Positions 7,426 through 18,244 of a DNA stretch of 55,077 bases are shown here, piece by piece (position 1 is the first letter of the stretch; every line of letters begins with the position of its first letter). The stretch comes from Bdellovibrionaceae bacterium UBA6502 (GTDB lineage Bacteria > Bdellovibrionota > Bdellovibrionia > Bdellovibrionales > UBA840): the NCBI GenBank assembly GCA_002436415.1, contig DJMA01000008.1, positions 3,674 through 58,750 on the forward strand. The letters run 5' to 3'. A program made the translations under genes and the position numbers. The notes beneath the pieces were generated by a model, which saw only the letters and a program-made list of their open reading frames with translations, had not been told where the DNA came from and ran no database searches.

Positions 7426-10400
7426 ATGGGCAACACTCCGCTTACAGCATCTAACTTGCGTTTGAGAAGAAGTTTCGCAAAGTATAGTTCTGCGGTACAG
7501 ATTCCAAATCTTATCCAGCTACAAAAGGCTTCTTATGAAACCTTCATCCAAAGAGAAGTAGACCCGGATAGAAGAGGGGAACTAGGACTAAATGGTGTAT
7601 TTACATCTGTATTTCCTATCTCTGATTTTAATAACACGTCTAGTTTGGAGTTCGTATCCTACCATCTAGAGCCTCCAAAATACGATGTTGAAGAATGTCG
7701 TCAACGTGGAATGACTTTCGCAGCTCCTGTGAAGGTGACTTTGCGTCTGGTTGTTTTTGATGTGGACGAAGAGACCGAAGCTCGTAGTATTCGTGATGCT
7801 AAAGAACAAGAAGTTTACTTAGGGGAAATTCCTTTAATGACTGAAAATGGTTCTTTCATTGTTAACGGTACTGAGCGTGTTGTGGTTTCTCAGTTACACC
7901 GTTCTCCTGGTGTATTCTTTGACCATGATAATGGGGAAAGCCACTCAAGTGGTAAAATCCTTTTTAATGCTAGATTGATCCCATACCGTGGATCTTGGTT
8001 GGACTTCGAATTTGACCAAAAAGATTTAGTATATGTAAGAATCGACCGTCGTCGTAAATTCCCAGCTACTGTTTTATTAAAAGCTTTGGGTTTTGATGAA
8101 GAAGCAATCTTAGATTACTTCTACGATGCCGACAAAGTTAGTCTTGAATCTGACGGAAAAAACTATCGATTCATCAATGTTGAAAAAATGCAGGGTCAAC
8201 GTGCCCTTTCTGATATTGTCGATCCAGCAAACGGTGAAGTGCTTGTAAAAGCAGGTCGTCGCGTGACTCGTGCCATCGTTAAAAAGATGATCGAGCAAAA
8301 GATCGAAAAGCTAGAAATCATTAGTGATGATCTTGTAGGTAAGGTAATCGCTAAGCCAGTAATCAACGAAGATACTGGTGAGATTTTAGCAGACGTAAAC
8401 GAAGAGTTAACTTTAGATTCTATCGAAGCTATGCGTAACTCGGGTGTTACTGAATTAGATCTAATTTTCTTCGACGGTGTTTCTGCGGGGCCTTACATCC
8501 GTAACACTTTATTAGTAGATAAAGTTGCTACTGAAGAAGAAGCTTTGATCGACATTTATAAAAGATTGCGTCCTGGTGAGCCACCAACTCCTGAGGCTGC
8601 AGGAAACTTCTTTAACAAACTATTCTTCGACCCTGAAACTTATGATTTAAGTGAAGTTGGTCGTATTAAAATTAACCACCGTTTTGACATTCCTGAAGAT
8701 GAGTGTCCTGTGGACCACAAAACTCTTACTAAGAAAGATATCATTTCTACAGTAAAAACTCTTGTGGACCTTCGTAACGGTGAAGGTAAAGTAGACGATA
8801 TTGACCATCTTGGTAACCGTCGTGTTCGTTCTGTGGGTGAGCTTCTTGAAAACCAATACCGTATCGGTTTGGTTCGTATGGAACGTGCTATTCGTGAAAG
8901 AATGAGCCTACAAGATATCGAAACTATGATGCCGCATGATCTTGTAAATGCAAAACCAGTAAACGCTGTAGTTAAAGAATTTTTTGGTTCTTCTCAGTTG
9001 TCACAGTTTATGGATCAGACGAACCCTCTTTCTGAGATTACGCACAAGCGTCGTTTATCAGCATTAGGACCCGGTGGTTTGACTCGTGATCGTGCCGGTT
9101 TCGAAGTACGTGACGTACATCCAACTCACTACGGTCGTATTTGTCCGATTGAGACTCCAGAGGGACCAAACATTGGTTTGATCGCTTCCTTGGCTACTTA
9201 TGCACGTATTAATAAATACGGATTTATCGAAACTCCTTACCGTCAGGTTGCTGAAGGTACCGTGAGTGAAGATTACAGATATTACTCAGCATTAGAAGAA
9301 AAAGGTCACAGAATTGCGCAAGCAGCGACTTTGGCTGGACAAAAAATCGACGATGAAACTTTGGTTGCTCGTTGGGATGGTGATTACCAGATCATTGAGA
9401 GAGAAAATGTTTCTCTTCAAGATGTGTCACCGAATCAGTTAGTGTCAATTGCAGCTTCTTTGGTTCCTTTCCTAGAGCATGATGATGCCAACCGTGCCTT
9501 GATGGGTGCGAACATGCAACGTCAGGCGGTACCTTTGATTAAAGCTCGTGCTCCTCTAGTAGGAACAGGTGTGGAAAGATTGGTAGCGGCTGACTCTGGT
9601 ACTTCAATGGTTGCTAAAAACGCCGGTATCGTTGAGGAAGTGGATGCTTCTCGTATCGTGATTCGTCGTTTTGCTCGTCAAGGTGAGCTTGGTGCCAACG
9701 TTGATATTTACAACTTAACGAAATACCAACGTACTAACCAAAACACTTCTTTCAACCAACGTCCAATCGTTCGCGTTGGAGACGTTGTTGGTCGTGGGGA
9801 TGTAATTGCTGATGGTCCATCTACTGAGTTGGGTGAGTTAGCTCTAGGGCAAAATATCCTAGTGGCCTTCACTCCTTGGATGGGTTACAACTTTGAGGAT
9901 TCTATCTTAATTTCTGAAAGATTGATCCGTGAAGATGCTTTCACATCTGTACATATTGAAGAGTTTGAGTGTGTGGCTCGTGATACTAAGTTAGGTAAAG
10001 AAGAAATCACTCGTGATATCTCTAACGTAGGTGAAGAGGCCCTTAAAGACCTAGATAGTTCTGGTATCATTCGTGTAGGTGCGAAAGTTAAGCCAGGTAC
10101 AATTTTGGTTGGTAAAGTAACTCCAAAAGGTGAAACTCAACTTTCTCCTGAGGAAAAACTTCTTCGCGCGATCTTTGGTGAAAAAGCTGGTGACGTACGT
10201 GATACATCACTTCGTGCTTCTTCTGGTGTTTCTGGAACGGTTATTGATGCGCAAGTATATAGCCGTGAAGGTGCAGAACGTGACGAGCGTTTGATGAGCA
10301 TCATCAAAGAAAAAGAAAGCAAACTAGAAAAAGATTTATCCGTTGAGCAAAACGTTATTAAAAATAACGCTATTGATAAGTTGAAGAACCTATTGGTTGG

Positions 10401-11622
10401 TAAAACAACTACAGGCGTTCTTTTAAACGAAGACGGTTCCAAAAAATTACTAGAAAAAGATCAGGTAATCAGCGAAGAGGATATCGAGTCAATTCCATTC
10501 GAATTGCTATCTTACATCCCTCTTCCACAAGAGTTAGAGTACCAAGCAACTCGTATTGTTGATGGCGCTCGTAACCAGTTGGATGCTGTAAGAATGATCT
10601 TCAATGAGAAGATTGACCGTTTACGTAAGGGTGATGAGCTTCCTCCAGGCGTAATTAAAATGGTTAAAGTATACGTGGCAATCAAGCGTACTCTTCAAGT
10701 AGGGGATAAGCTTGCTGGACGTCACGGTAACAAAGGTGTGATCTCAAGAATTATGGCTGTGGAAGACATGCCGTATCTACCAGATGGTTCTCCGGTAGAA
10801 ATGGTGTTGAACCCACTTGGTGTACCATCTCGTATGAACATCGGTCAGGTACTAGAGATTCACTTAGGTTGGGCAGCTCAACATTTAGGGCAGCAACTTG
10901 AAGAATACATCGAAGAGTTTAAAGCGGAAGAAGTTCGTAATCGTTTGAAAGACATCTACGAAAACCCTGAGTTAGTAGATCGAATTGAAAACGCAGATGA
11001 AGATTCTTTAAAGCGTATGCTTCCATACCTAAAACGTGGTGTTCATATTGCAACTCCAGTTTTTGATGGTGCTAAAGAATCTGAAATCAAAGCTCTTCTA
11101 GATAAGGCCCAGTTACCTCAACGTGGTCAGACAGTATTGTTTGACGGTCGTACGGGTGAGCCGTTCGAGAACACGGTAACTGTTGGTGTAATGTACATGC
11201 TGAAACTTCACCACTTGGTAGAAGAAAAGATTCACGCACGTTCGATTGGACCATACTCTTTAGTTTCGCAGCAACCATTGGGTGGTAAAGCTCAGTTTGG
11301 TGGTCAGCGTCTTGGAGAGATGGAGGTTTGGGCAATTGAGGCATATGGAGCATCTTATGCACTTCAAGAGTTCTTAACTGTTAAATCGGATGATGTTGCT
11401 GGTCGTAACCGTATGTACGAATCGATCGTTAAGGGTGAAAACACTCTTGAGCCAGGTCTACCAGAATCTTTCAACGTTCTTATTAAAGAGCTTCAATCAT
11501 TGGCTCTTAATGTTGAGTTGGTTGAAAGTAGCGTTCTGACAGATCCTGTTGTTGAAGATGATGACGATGCGATCGAAGCAGAAGCAACTGAAGTTACTGA
11601 AAATAATTACGGACAACATTAA
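7426..11622 (+). CDS. rpoB: DNA-directed RNA polymerase subunit beta
   Basis: This 1398-aa beta subunit forms half of the polymerase active-site cleft. The rifampicin region (FFGSSQLSQFMDQTNPLSE, then THKRRLSALGPGGL) has the sensitive-type residues at the common resistance positions (Q, D, H and S present). The downstream blocks GPNIGLI, PWMGYNFEDSI, GDKLAGRHGNKGVIS and the C-terminal KAQFGGQRLGEMEVWA are intact. It lacks large lineage-specific insertions at its ends, though the C terminus has a short acidic tail. AAGGAG precedes the ATG. rpoC follows after 11 bases. Confidence 0.98.
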   Translation: MGNTPLTASNLRLRRSFAKYSSAVQIPNLIQLQKASYETFIQREVDPDRRGELGLNGVFTSVFPISDFNNTSSLEFVSYHLEPPKYDVEECRQRGMTFAAPVKVTLRLVVFDVDEETEARSIRDAKEQEVYLGEIPLMTENGSFIVNGTERVVVSQLHRSPGVFFDHDNGESHSSGKILFNARLIPYRGSWLDFEFDQKDLVYVRIDRRRKFPATVLLKALGFDEEAILDYFYDADKVSLESDGKNYRFINVEKMQGQRALSDIVDPANGEVLVKAGRRVTRAIVKKMIEQKIEKLEIISDDLVGKVIAKPVINEDTGEILADVNEELTLDSIEAMRNSGVTELDLIFFDGVSAGPYIRNTLLVDKVATEEEALIDIYKRLRPGEPPTPEAAGNFFNKLFFDPETYDLSEVGRIKINHRFDIPEDECPVDHKTLTKKDIISTVKTLVDLRNGEGKVDDIDHLGNRRVRSVGELLENQYRIGLVRMERAIRERMSLQDIETMMPHDLVNAKPVNAVVKEFFGSSQLSQFMDQTNPLSEITHKRRLSALGPGGLTRDRAGFEVRDVHPTHYGRICPIETPEGPNIGLIASLATYARINKYGFIETPYRQVAEGTVSEDYRYYSALEEKGHRIAQAATLAGQKIDDETLVARWDGDYQIIERENVSLQDVSPNQLVSIAASLVPFLEHDDANRALMGANMQRQAVPLIKARAPLVGTGVERLVAADSGTSMVAKNAGIVEEVDASRIVIRRFARQGELGANVDIYNLTKYQRTNQNTSFNQRPIVRVGDVVGRGDVIADGPSTELGELALGQNILVAFTPWMGYNFEDSILISERLIREDAFTSVHIEEFECVARDTKLGKEEITRDISNVGEEALKDLDSSGIIRVGAKVKPGTILVGKVTPKGETQLSPEEKLLRAIFGEKAGDVRDTSLRASSGVSGTVIDAQVYSREGAERDERLMSIIKEKESKLEKDLSVEQNVIKNNAIDKLKNLLVGKTTTGVLLNEDGSKKLLEKDQVISEEDIESIPFELLSYIPLPQELEYQATRIVDGARNQLDAVRMIFNEKIDRLRKGDELPPGVIKMVKVYVAIKRTLQVGDKLAGRHGNKGVISRIMAVEDMPYLPDGSPVEMVLNPLGVPSRMNIGQVLEIHLGWAAQHLGQQLEEYIEEFKAEEVRNRLKDIYENPELVDRIENADEDSLKRMLPYLKRGVHIATPVFDGAKESEIKALLDKAQLPQRGQTVLFDGRTGEPFENTVTVGVMYMLKLHHLVEEKIHARSIGPYSLVSQQPLGGKAQFGGQRLGEMEVWAIEAYGASYALQEFLTVKSDDVAGRNRMYESIVKGENTLEPGLPESFNVLIKELQSLALNVELVESSVLTDPVVEDDDDAIEAEATEVTENNYGQH

Positions 11623-11633
11623 AGGAGTGGCCG

Positions 11634-14600
11634 TTGAAAGACTTATTGAATTTTTTCGATAAACCAAAAGATCCATTAGCGTTTAATTCGGTTCGAATCT
11701 CATTAGCAAGTCCGTCCATGATTCGTGGATGGTCTCGCGGTGAAGTGAAAAAACCTGAAACGATTAACTACCGTACTTTCAAGCCAGAAAGAGACGGTTT
11801 GTTCTGTGCAAAGATTTTCGGTCCGATTAAAGACTACGAATGTTTGTGTGGAAAATACAAAAGAATGAAATACCGTGGTGTGGTATGTGAGAAGTGTGGA
11901 GTTGAGGTAACTCAATCTAAAGTGCGTCGTGAACGTATGGGTCACATTGACCTTGCTTCTCCTGTAGCACACATTTGGTTCTTAAGATCTCTTCCATCTC
12001 GTATTGGTAACTTACTTGATATGACTCTTAAAGATGTAGAACGTGTTCTATATTGTGAGTCTTATTGTGTAACAGACGCCATGGAAACTCCTCTTGAAGA
12101 AGGACAAATTCTTTCTGAAGAAGCTTTAAACAAAGCCTTTGAAGAGTTTGGTCCTAACTTTAAATACGGAATGGGTGGAGATGCGATCTTAGACCTTCTT
12201 CGTAAAATTGATATCGAGTATTTATCTCGTAAACTTCGTAAAGCTCTTCGCGAAGCTACTTCTGAAGCAGCAACGAAGAAATTAACAAAGCGTTTGAAAG
12301 TGGTTGAAGCTTTCAAAGGCTCAATCAACAAGCCAGAGTGGATGATGATGGATGTACTTCCTGTTATTCCACCAGATCTTCGTCCTCTAGTACCTCTAGA
12401 TGGTGGTCGATTTGCAACTTCTGACTTGAACGATCTATACCGTCGTGTGATTAACAGAAACAACCGTTTGAACCGTCTTCAAGAGTTAAGTGCTCCAGAC
12501 ATCATCATTCGTAACGAAAAACGTATGTTGCAAGAGTCTGTTGATGCTCTACTTGATAACGGTCGTCGTGGTAAGACTTTTACTGGTCCAAACAAACGTC
12601 CTCTTCGCTCACTTTCCGATATGTTGAAAGGTAAGCAAGGTCGTTTCCGTCAAAACCTTTTAGGTAAACGTGTGGACTACTCAGGTCGTTCTGTTATTAC
12701 CGTTGGTCCTCAATTAAAATTACACCAATGTGGTCTTCCAAAGAAAATGGCTCTTGAGCTTTTCAAACCATTTGTTTACAGCAAATTGGAAGAGCGTGGT
12801 TTATCTTCTACAATCAAACAGTCTAAGAGATTGGTTGAGCAAGAAGTTACTGAAGTATGGGATATCCTAGCTGAAGTAGTTAAAGAGCATCCGGTTATGT
12901 TAAACCGTGCACCTACACTTCACCGTCTTGGTATCCAGGCTTTCGAACCGACATTGCTTGAAGGAAAATCTATCCAGCTTCATCCACTAGTTTGTGTGGC
13001 TTTTAACGCTGACTTTGATGGTGACCAAATGGCAGTTCACGTACCTCTTTCTATCGAAGCACAGGTAGAGGCTCGTGTACTAATGATGTCTACAAATAAC
13101 ATTCTTTCTCCAGCAAATGGTAAGCCGATCATTAACCCAACACAGGATATCGTGTTAGGTCTTTACTGGATGACTCGTGTTCGTCCAGGTGCGACTGGCG
13201 CCGGTAAAGTTTTTGCGAACGTTTCAGAAGTAATTTTTGCTTATGAAAATGGTCACATCAACTTACAAGCTGAGTGTAAAGTTCGTATCAACGGAAAATT
13301 AGAGCAAACTACAGCTGGACGTGCGATCCTTAGCGATATTCTTCCTGCCGGAGTTCCTTTCTCTGTAATTAACCGTGTACTTACGAAGAAAGAATTGGCT
13401 TCATGGATCGATACATCTTTCCGTGTAGCTGGTGGTAAAGCCACATGTATCCTTGCTGATAAAATGATGCAGTATGGATTCAAATATTCAACAAAAGCAG
13501 GGATCTCTATCTGTGTAGACGATATGATTATTCCTGACGAAAAATATACTCTAATCGAAGAGTCTGCTAACAAAGTTGCCGAGTACCAACGTCAGTATGA
13601 TGAAGGTTTAATTACAGACGGTGAGCGCTACAACAAAGTTGTGGATTTATGGGCACAGACTCTAGATAACGTGACGAAGAAAATGATGGCGCGTATTGAG
13701 ACTCAAGAGTTCGACGTAAACGGTGAAAAGATCAAATCAGATTCTTTCAACTCTGTTTTCGTAATGGCTAACTCTGGTGCTCGTGGTAGTGCCGCTCAGA
13801 TTCGTCAGCTAGCTGGTATGCGTGGTCTAATGGCTAAACCAAGTGGTGAGATCATTGAGACTCCAATTACTGCAAACTTCCGTGAAGGTTTGTCAGCACT
13901 TCAATACTTTACATCTACGCATGGTGCTCGTAAGGGTCTTGCCGATACAGCATTGAAGACAGCAAACTCTGGTTACTTAACTCGTCGTCTAGTTGACGTT
14001 GCTCAAGATGCAGTGATTCTAGAAAGAGATTGTGGAACTGATGGGTACATCGAAATTCGTCCACTAATCGAAGCGGGTGAAATCGTTCGTAACGTAGGTG
14101 AGAGAATCCTAGGTCGTTATGTTCAGGAAGATGTTGTTGATCCAACTACCGATCAAGTGATCGTGGCTAAGGATCAAGAAGTTACTGAGGAGCACATCGA
14201 GAGAATCGAAGACCTTGGTATCGAAGTGATTAAGATCCGTTCTGTTCTTACTTGTAAGACAAAACGTGGTGTATGTAGCCGTTGTTACGGTCGTGACTTG
14301 GCTCGTGGATCTGTGGTTAACCTTGGTGAAGCAGTTGGAATTATCGCTGCACAATCAATTGGTGAGCCGGGTACTCAGCTTACAATGAGAACGTTCCACT
14401 TAGGTGGTACAGCAACTCGTACGGTTGAGAGATCAGTTCATGAAGCAAGACATGCTGGTACAGTTCGATTTGAAAACATGCAGTTCGTGGAAAACAAACA
14501 AGGTACACAGACTGTTATGAATCGTAGTGGTGAAATCGTTCTTTCTGATGAGAATGGTCGTGAGAGAGATCGCTATAACTTAGTTTACGGTACTGTATTA

Positions 14601-15773
14601 AAAGTGAAAGACGGTCAAAAAGTAGCAAAAGGTGAAAAACTAGCTGAGTGGGATCCATACTCTGCACCAATCATTGCTGAAACTTCTGGTAAAATCGCGT
14701 TCGTTGATATTACTGAAGGTTTAACATTGAATGAGCAGGTTGACCCGGTTTCTGGTTTCTCAACAAAAGTAATTGCTGAGACGAAGAAAGCAGAAGTGAA
14801 ACCAACTTTAACAATCGTTGGTGAGGACGGTGAATTAGTAAGAGTTCCAGGAAGAGATACTCCTGCAAAATACATCTTACCAGTTGGTGCACAGTTACTT
14901 GCAAGTAATGGTCAAGAAGTTCACGCCGGTGATATTATTGCTAAGATTCACCGTGAAGCTTCGAAAACAAAAGATATTACAGGTGGTCTACCTCGAGTTG
15001 CTGAATTATTTGAAGCACGTAAACCTAAAGAAGCTGCCATTGTTGCAGATATCGATGGTTACGTAAGCTTCGGTAAAGACGTAAAAGGTAAAACTCGCGT
15101 AATCTTAACTCCAGACGTAGGTGAGCCGAAAGAGATTCTAATCCCTAAAGGTAAGCACGTATTGGTTCGTGAAGGTGAGTTTGTTACTCGTGGTGAAGCA
15201 TTAATGGATGGTTCTACAAATCCTCATGACATCTTAAGAGTATTAGGTATCAAAGCTTTGGCTGAATACTTAGTAAATGAGATTCAAGACGTTTACCGTC
15301 TACAGGGTGTGGGAATCAATGATAAGCACATTGAAGTAATCGTACGTCAGATGTTACGTCGTGTAGAAGTTGTGAATCCAGGGGACACACTTTTCTTACC
15401 AGGCGAGCAAGTTGAAAAATACGAGCTTCTTGAAGAAAACGAGCGTCTATCTCAAGAGGGTAGAGAACCTGCAACTTACAACTCTATGTTATTAGGTATC
15501 ACGAAAGCATCCCTAAGTACTGAGTCTTGGATTTCTGCAGCTTCCTTCCAGGAAACGACGAAGGTTCTAACAGAAGCAGCGATCAACTCTAAAGTAGATA
15601 TGCTTCGTGGTTTAAAAGAGAACATCATCATGGGTCGCTTGATCCCAGCTGGTACTGGATTACCTTCTTACAAACGTTGGAAGATGATCGTAGACGAGCA
15701 CGCTGGTCAAGAAACTGCTTCTGCACTTCCTTTTGGAGATGCAATGGGCACTTCGACTCATCCAGGTCAGTAA
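11634..15773 (+). CDS. rpoC: DNA-directed RNA polymerase subunit beta'
   Basis: This 1379-aa subunit carries the catalytic magnesium site. NADFDGD places the three Asp ligands at residues 460, 462 and 464. The N-terminal zinc ribbon has Cys70, Cys72, Cys85 and Cys88. The second zinc site (CKTKRGVCSRCYGRD region) and the trigger-loop/bridge-helix segment (GEPGTQLTMRTFHLGG) are present. Translation starts at TTG, 6-7 bases after AAAGGAG. That is an uncommon start codon for so highly expressed a gene, but it fits the conserved MKDLLNFF start. A terminator follows. Confidence 0.98.
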   Translation: MKDLLNFFDKPKDPLAFNSVRISLASPSMIRGWSRGEVKKPETINYRTFKPERDGLFCAKIFGPIKDYECLCGKYKRMKYRGVVCEKCGVEVTQSKVRRERMGHIDLASPVAHIWFLRSLPSRIGNLLDMTLKDVERVLYCESYCVTDAMETPLEEGQILSEEALNKAFEEFGPNFKYGMGGDAILDLLRKIDIEYLSRKLRKALREATSEAATKKLTKRLKVVEAFKGSINKPEWMMMDVLPVIPPDLRPLVPLDGGRFATSDLNDLYRRVINRNNRLNRLQELSAPDIIIRNEKRMLQESVDALLDNGRRGKTFTGPNKRPLRSLSDMLKGKQGRFRQNLLGKRVDYSGRSVITVGPQLKLHQCGLPKKMALELFKPFVYSKLEERGLSSTIKQSKRLVEQEVTEVWDILAEVVKEHPVMLNRAPTLHRLGIQAFEPTLLEGKSIQLHPLVCVAFNADFDGDQMAVHVPLSIEAQVEARVLMMSTNNILSPANGKPIINPTQDIVLGLYWMTRVRPGATGAGKVFANVSEVIFAYENGHINLQAECKVRINGKLEQTTAGRAILSDILPAGVPFSVINRVLTKKELASWIDTSFRVAGGKATCILADKMMQYGFKYSTKAGISICVDDMIIPDEKYTLIEESANKVAEYQRQYDEGLITDGERYNKVVDLWAQTLDNVTKKMMARIETQEFDVNGEKIKSDSFNSVFVMANSGARGSAAQIRQLAGMRGLMAKPSGEIIETPITANFREGLSALQYFTSTHGARKGLADTALKTANSGYLTRRLVDVAQDAVILERDCGTDGYIEIRPLIEAGEIVRNVGERILGRYVQEDVVDPTTDQVIVAKDQEVTEEHIERIEDLGIEVIKIRSVLTCKTKRGVCSRCYGRDLARGSVVNLGEAVGIIAAQSIGEPGTQLTMRTFHLGGTATRTVERSVHEARHAGTVRFENMQFVENKQGTQTVMNRSGEIVLSDENGRERDRYNLVYGTVLKVKDGQKVAKGEKLAEWDPYSAPIIAETSGKIAFVDITEGLTLNEQVDPVSGFSTKVIAETKKAEVKPTLTIVGEDGELVRVPGRDTPAKYILPVGAQLLASNGQEVHAGDIIAKIHREASKTKDITGGLPRVAELFEARKPKEAAIVADIDGYVSFGKDVKGKTRVILTPDVGEPKEILIPKGKHVLVREGEFVTRGEALMDGSTNPHDILRVLGIKALAEYLVNEIQDVYRLQGVGINDKHIEVIVRQMLRRVEVVNPGDTLFLPGEQVEKYELLEENERLSQEGREPATYNSMLLGITKASLSTESWISAASFQETTKVLTEAAINSKVDMLRGLKENIIMGRLIPAGTGLPSYKRWKMIVDEHAGQETASALPFGDAMGTSTHPGQ

Positions 15774-15799
15774 GATCTAAAATTGTATTCAAGAACTTA

Positions 15800-15833
15800 G
15801 AAAGCGAGCTAGAGATAGCTCGCTTTTTTTTTT
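15800..15833 (+). terminator. Rho-independent terminator of the rpoBC operon
   Basis: AAAGCGAGCTA pairs with TAGCTCGCTTT around a GAGA loop, followed by a run of ten T residues. It is a strong terminator. A near-identical hairpin and flank recur at 19239-19269. The rest of the 15774-16148 gap holds only a candidate promoter for the next gene. Confidence 0.93.
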
Positions 15834-16114
15834 GAAATTGAGATGGATTGATCATTCTCTAAAGAATTAGTTCTAATTTTATCGGAAATCTTTTTGATAG
15901 GCTGGAAAGGCACAAGTTAAGGCTTGCCTTTAAAATAACCCAACCGAATCACAATTTTTTGAGCTTTTCTAATTTAAGTTCTAACAATATGTAATTTTAT
16001 GAATTTATTCCATTTTACCTGTCGATAGTTTTGACAATATTTAGAATAAAGAGACTGAAGTGTGATCACTCTATTTACGTTCTGATTCAAAATTTCTAAC
16101 AGCAATTCTTGGTT

Positions 16115-16142
16115 TTTAACTGAAACTTAATCCTGCTAAAAT
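16115..16142 (+). promoter_or_regulatory. Candidate promoter placing the transcript start at the ATG
   Basis: TTTAAC (16115-16120) and TAAAAT (16137-16142) are 16 bp apart. The -10 ends six bases before the ATG at 16149, and no Shine-Dalgarno sequence is present. The mRNA would be leaderless. Confidence 0.4.
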
Positions 16143-16148
16143 GTGTTT

Positions 16149-17102
16149 ATGTCAATAATCAGGTTTCTTCTTATTGGACTAATGTTTTTGTTGAGCCAAT
16201 CCATTTATTCCCAACAGAAAATTGACCCGCTGTATAGAGTGGCATTGGGAATTGCAACTCCAGGATCTGGTCCAGATTTTATGGGGCATTTGTTCATCTA
16301 TTTTGGTGAGGATAAAACATTATTGGAAGAAGGCACTGTTTATGAATTTAACATGGATCGAAACGATAGTATTTTAGAAGAAGATGCCAGTCCTATTCGG
16401 CGATTTTTAGGGGAAGGACATCGCCTTTATCTTAGAGAGTATTTGGTTGGGATTAAAACATTACAATATCGTTTAGAAAATCGCTCAGTGTTTTATTATT
16501 TTTTAGATTTAGATCAAGAAGACATTTTGTCTTTGAAATCTGAATTATCAAAGGAAAAGAAACGTCGCGAGGGAATTGCACTTTATGACTATAATGTTTT
16601 TATGAAAAGCTGCCTCACTGAAATGTTAAAAATCATAAATCCATATTTACTGAAAAACAATTTCCCAGCGATTGAATTTTTCAATGTTGAGGAGGCTTTT
16701 TCTGGATTTAAACGTTTTGTTAGTGGAGAGCTTCTTTTTGCAAACAATGCACCGTTTACCTTAGCTCCGAAATTAGCAAAACATCCAGCTGTTATGGATG
16801 TACAAAAAATTCTTCCCCAATATGTTCAAGAAATTGAACTTACCATGGCTTTTTATAGAAGTATTGAAAGCGTGGATAAGGACTGTTCTATGAATTCTGA
16901 GTTTATAGATTTAATGGAGCATTTAATTTTAGAAGATTCATTTCTCTATGACGAGCCAATGTTTAAACTGTTTAAAGGAATAAAAAAACGATGTCTGAAG
17001 CAAGACTCTTTTAGTAATATGATCTTTTTATGGTATCTCAAAGCGGATAAAACAAAAGATAAGATTAAAATTGAAAATGAATTTTCGGAGGAACTAGGGT
17101 GA
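16149..17102 (+). CDS. Exported protein, resembles DUF4105-type periplasmic proteins
   Basis: This 317-aa protein begins with a signal peptide (hydrophobic residues about 4-18, Gln-rich cleavage region near 20-22). The mature N terminus contains GPDFMGHLFIYFG, and later YDYNVFMKSCLTEM. These recall the conserved GHxFL and YxYxxFxxNCxT patterns of DUF4105/Lnb-type proteins, but the match is from memory and weak. The ATG at 16149 is chosen over an in-frame GTG at 16143, because a -10-like hexamer ends at 16142. It overlaps the next gene by four bases (GTGA), so the two are a translationally coupled pair. Confidence 0.6.
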   Translation: MSIIRFLLIGLMFLLSQSIYSQQKIDPLYRVALGIATPGSGPDFMGHLFIYFGEDKTLLEEGTVYEFNMDRNDSILEEDASPIRRFLGEGHRLYLREYLVGIKTLQYRLENRSVFYYFLDLDQEDILSLKSELSKEKKRREGIALYDYNVFMKSCLTEMLKIINPYLLKNNFPAIEFFNVEEAFSGFKRFVSGELLFANNAPFTLAPKLAKHPAVMDVQKILPQYVQEIELTMAFYRSIESVDKDCSMNSEFIDLMEHLILEDSFLYDEPMFKLFKGIKKRCLKQDSFSNMIFLWYLKADKTKDKIKIENEFSEELG

Positions 17103-18244
17103 GAGCTTTGATTCTAGTTTCAGTTCTATTATTGAGTGGTTTTAGCTGGGAAAAAGCACAGGCGTCTGAAGCTTGTAGATCTAGTTCGGTCAAAACCTAT
17201 AAGAAGACTTTTGTCAAAGAGTCTAGAATTGATATGCAAAGCTTATTTGGAGAAATAAAAGGGAAGAGACTTTCTAGAAAATCAATGCTTAGTATTCTAC
17301 AAAACATTGTACACAATACTGGCCTTGAAAAATCCAATGAAATCCTAGAACTTCTTAATGAGGATAATTCAAAACAGATTTTTAACAGTGAGTTTGTAGA
17401 AAGGGAAGACCGACTAATGGAGGTTTATGTTAGTGATTCTCCTTTCTACAAGAAACCTATAGAAGCTTTCAAAGCTGTTGTTCCCCAGTTTAAGGGGGGC
17501 TTTAGGATTTCATTTTGGAAATATGGAGAATGGTGGAGTAAAAATTTTAATCCTCAGCATAGAAAATACCAGTCTCTGGTTGGTTTGCCGAAAGAGAAAA
17601 TGAGTGAGAGCTTAGAACAAAGGTTTATTATACAATACAGAGAACCACTTATTTTGAGCGAGGCAGATTTATACAGTAGCATCCAGAGTTCTTTATTTGC
17701 AGTTCAATCAGCCTTGTTTTTTCGTAGTCAATTAAATTGGTCTCCTTCTAAAGTTTTAGCCATGGCTAGTTTGAGAAAGTTCTATTCACAGGTTCTTCGT
17801 AACTCTCTTTTAGTGATTGAAAGTGATTTGAGCTTTAAAAGAAATTTTCTGATTAGGTTTTATAGAGTCCTTCGAAAATATGTGTCTTTGCTTGCTGGAG
17901 GGGTTTATAATTTGCGAGAAGAAAATGATATTCTTCGTCGTTTAGCTATTAGTCCTAAGGTTCCTTTGGTGGTTTTGTTTAATAAAATCACTAAACTCCA
18001 AGCTAGACTAATATTACTATTTTGTCTTGATGGCTTAGCTCAGTTTTCAAATGGAATGATATATTTTAGTAGAGAACTAAGTTTTGAAGATGGGCTTCCA
18101 CCAAATGATTCCGTGATTATGCAAAGACTCGTTGAAAATGCTGCTGCCAATTCAAGATATGAACACTTGAAAGAGCTCGAAAAGCAGAACTATAGATCAG
18201 ACTTACTTTTACAGTTTATAGAAGACTCAAAGTTAAATGAATAA
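17099..18244 (+). CDS. Exported protein of unknown function, paired with upstream gene
   Basis: This 381-aa protein has a signal peptide (MRALILVSVLLLSGF, likely cleavage after QAS near residue 23) and an otherwise soluble, helix-rich sequence. No domain is recognised. It starts with GTG, overlapping the upstream stop codon, with GGAGG about ten bases before. The tight overlap and shared export signal suggest the two proteins work together in the periplasm or at the cell surface. No terminator is obvious after the stop codon. Confidence 0.65.
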   Translation: MRALILVSVLLLSGFSWEKAQASEACRSSSVKTYKKTFVKESRIDMQSLFGEIKGKRLSRKSMLSILQNIVHNTGLEKSNEILELLNEDNSKQIFNSEFVEREDRLMEVYVSDSPFYKKPIEAFKAVVPQFKGGFRISFWKYGEWWSKNFNPQHRKYQSLVGLPKEKMSESLEQRFIIQYREPLILSEADLYSSIQSSLFAVQSALFFRSQLNWSPSKVLAMASLRKFYSQVLRNSLLVIESDLSFKRNFLIRFYRVLRKYVSLLAGGVYNLREENDILRRLAISPKVPLVVLFNKITKLQARLILLFCLDGLAQFSNGMIYFSRELSFEDGLPPNDSVIMQRLVENAAANSRYEHLKELEKQNYRSDLLLQFIEDSKLNE

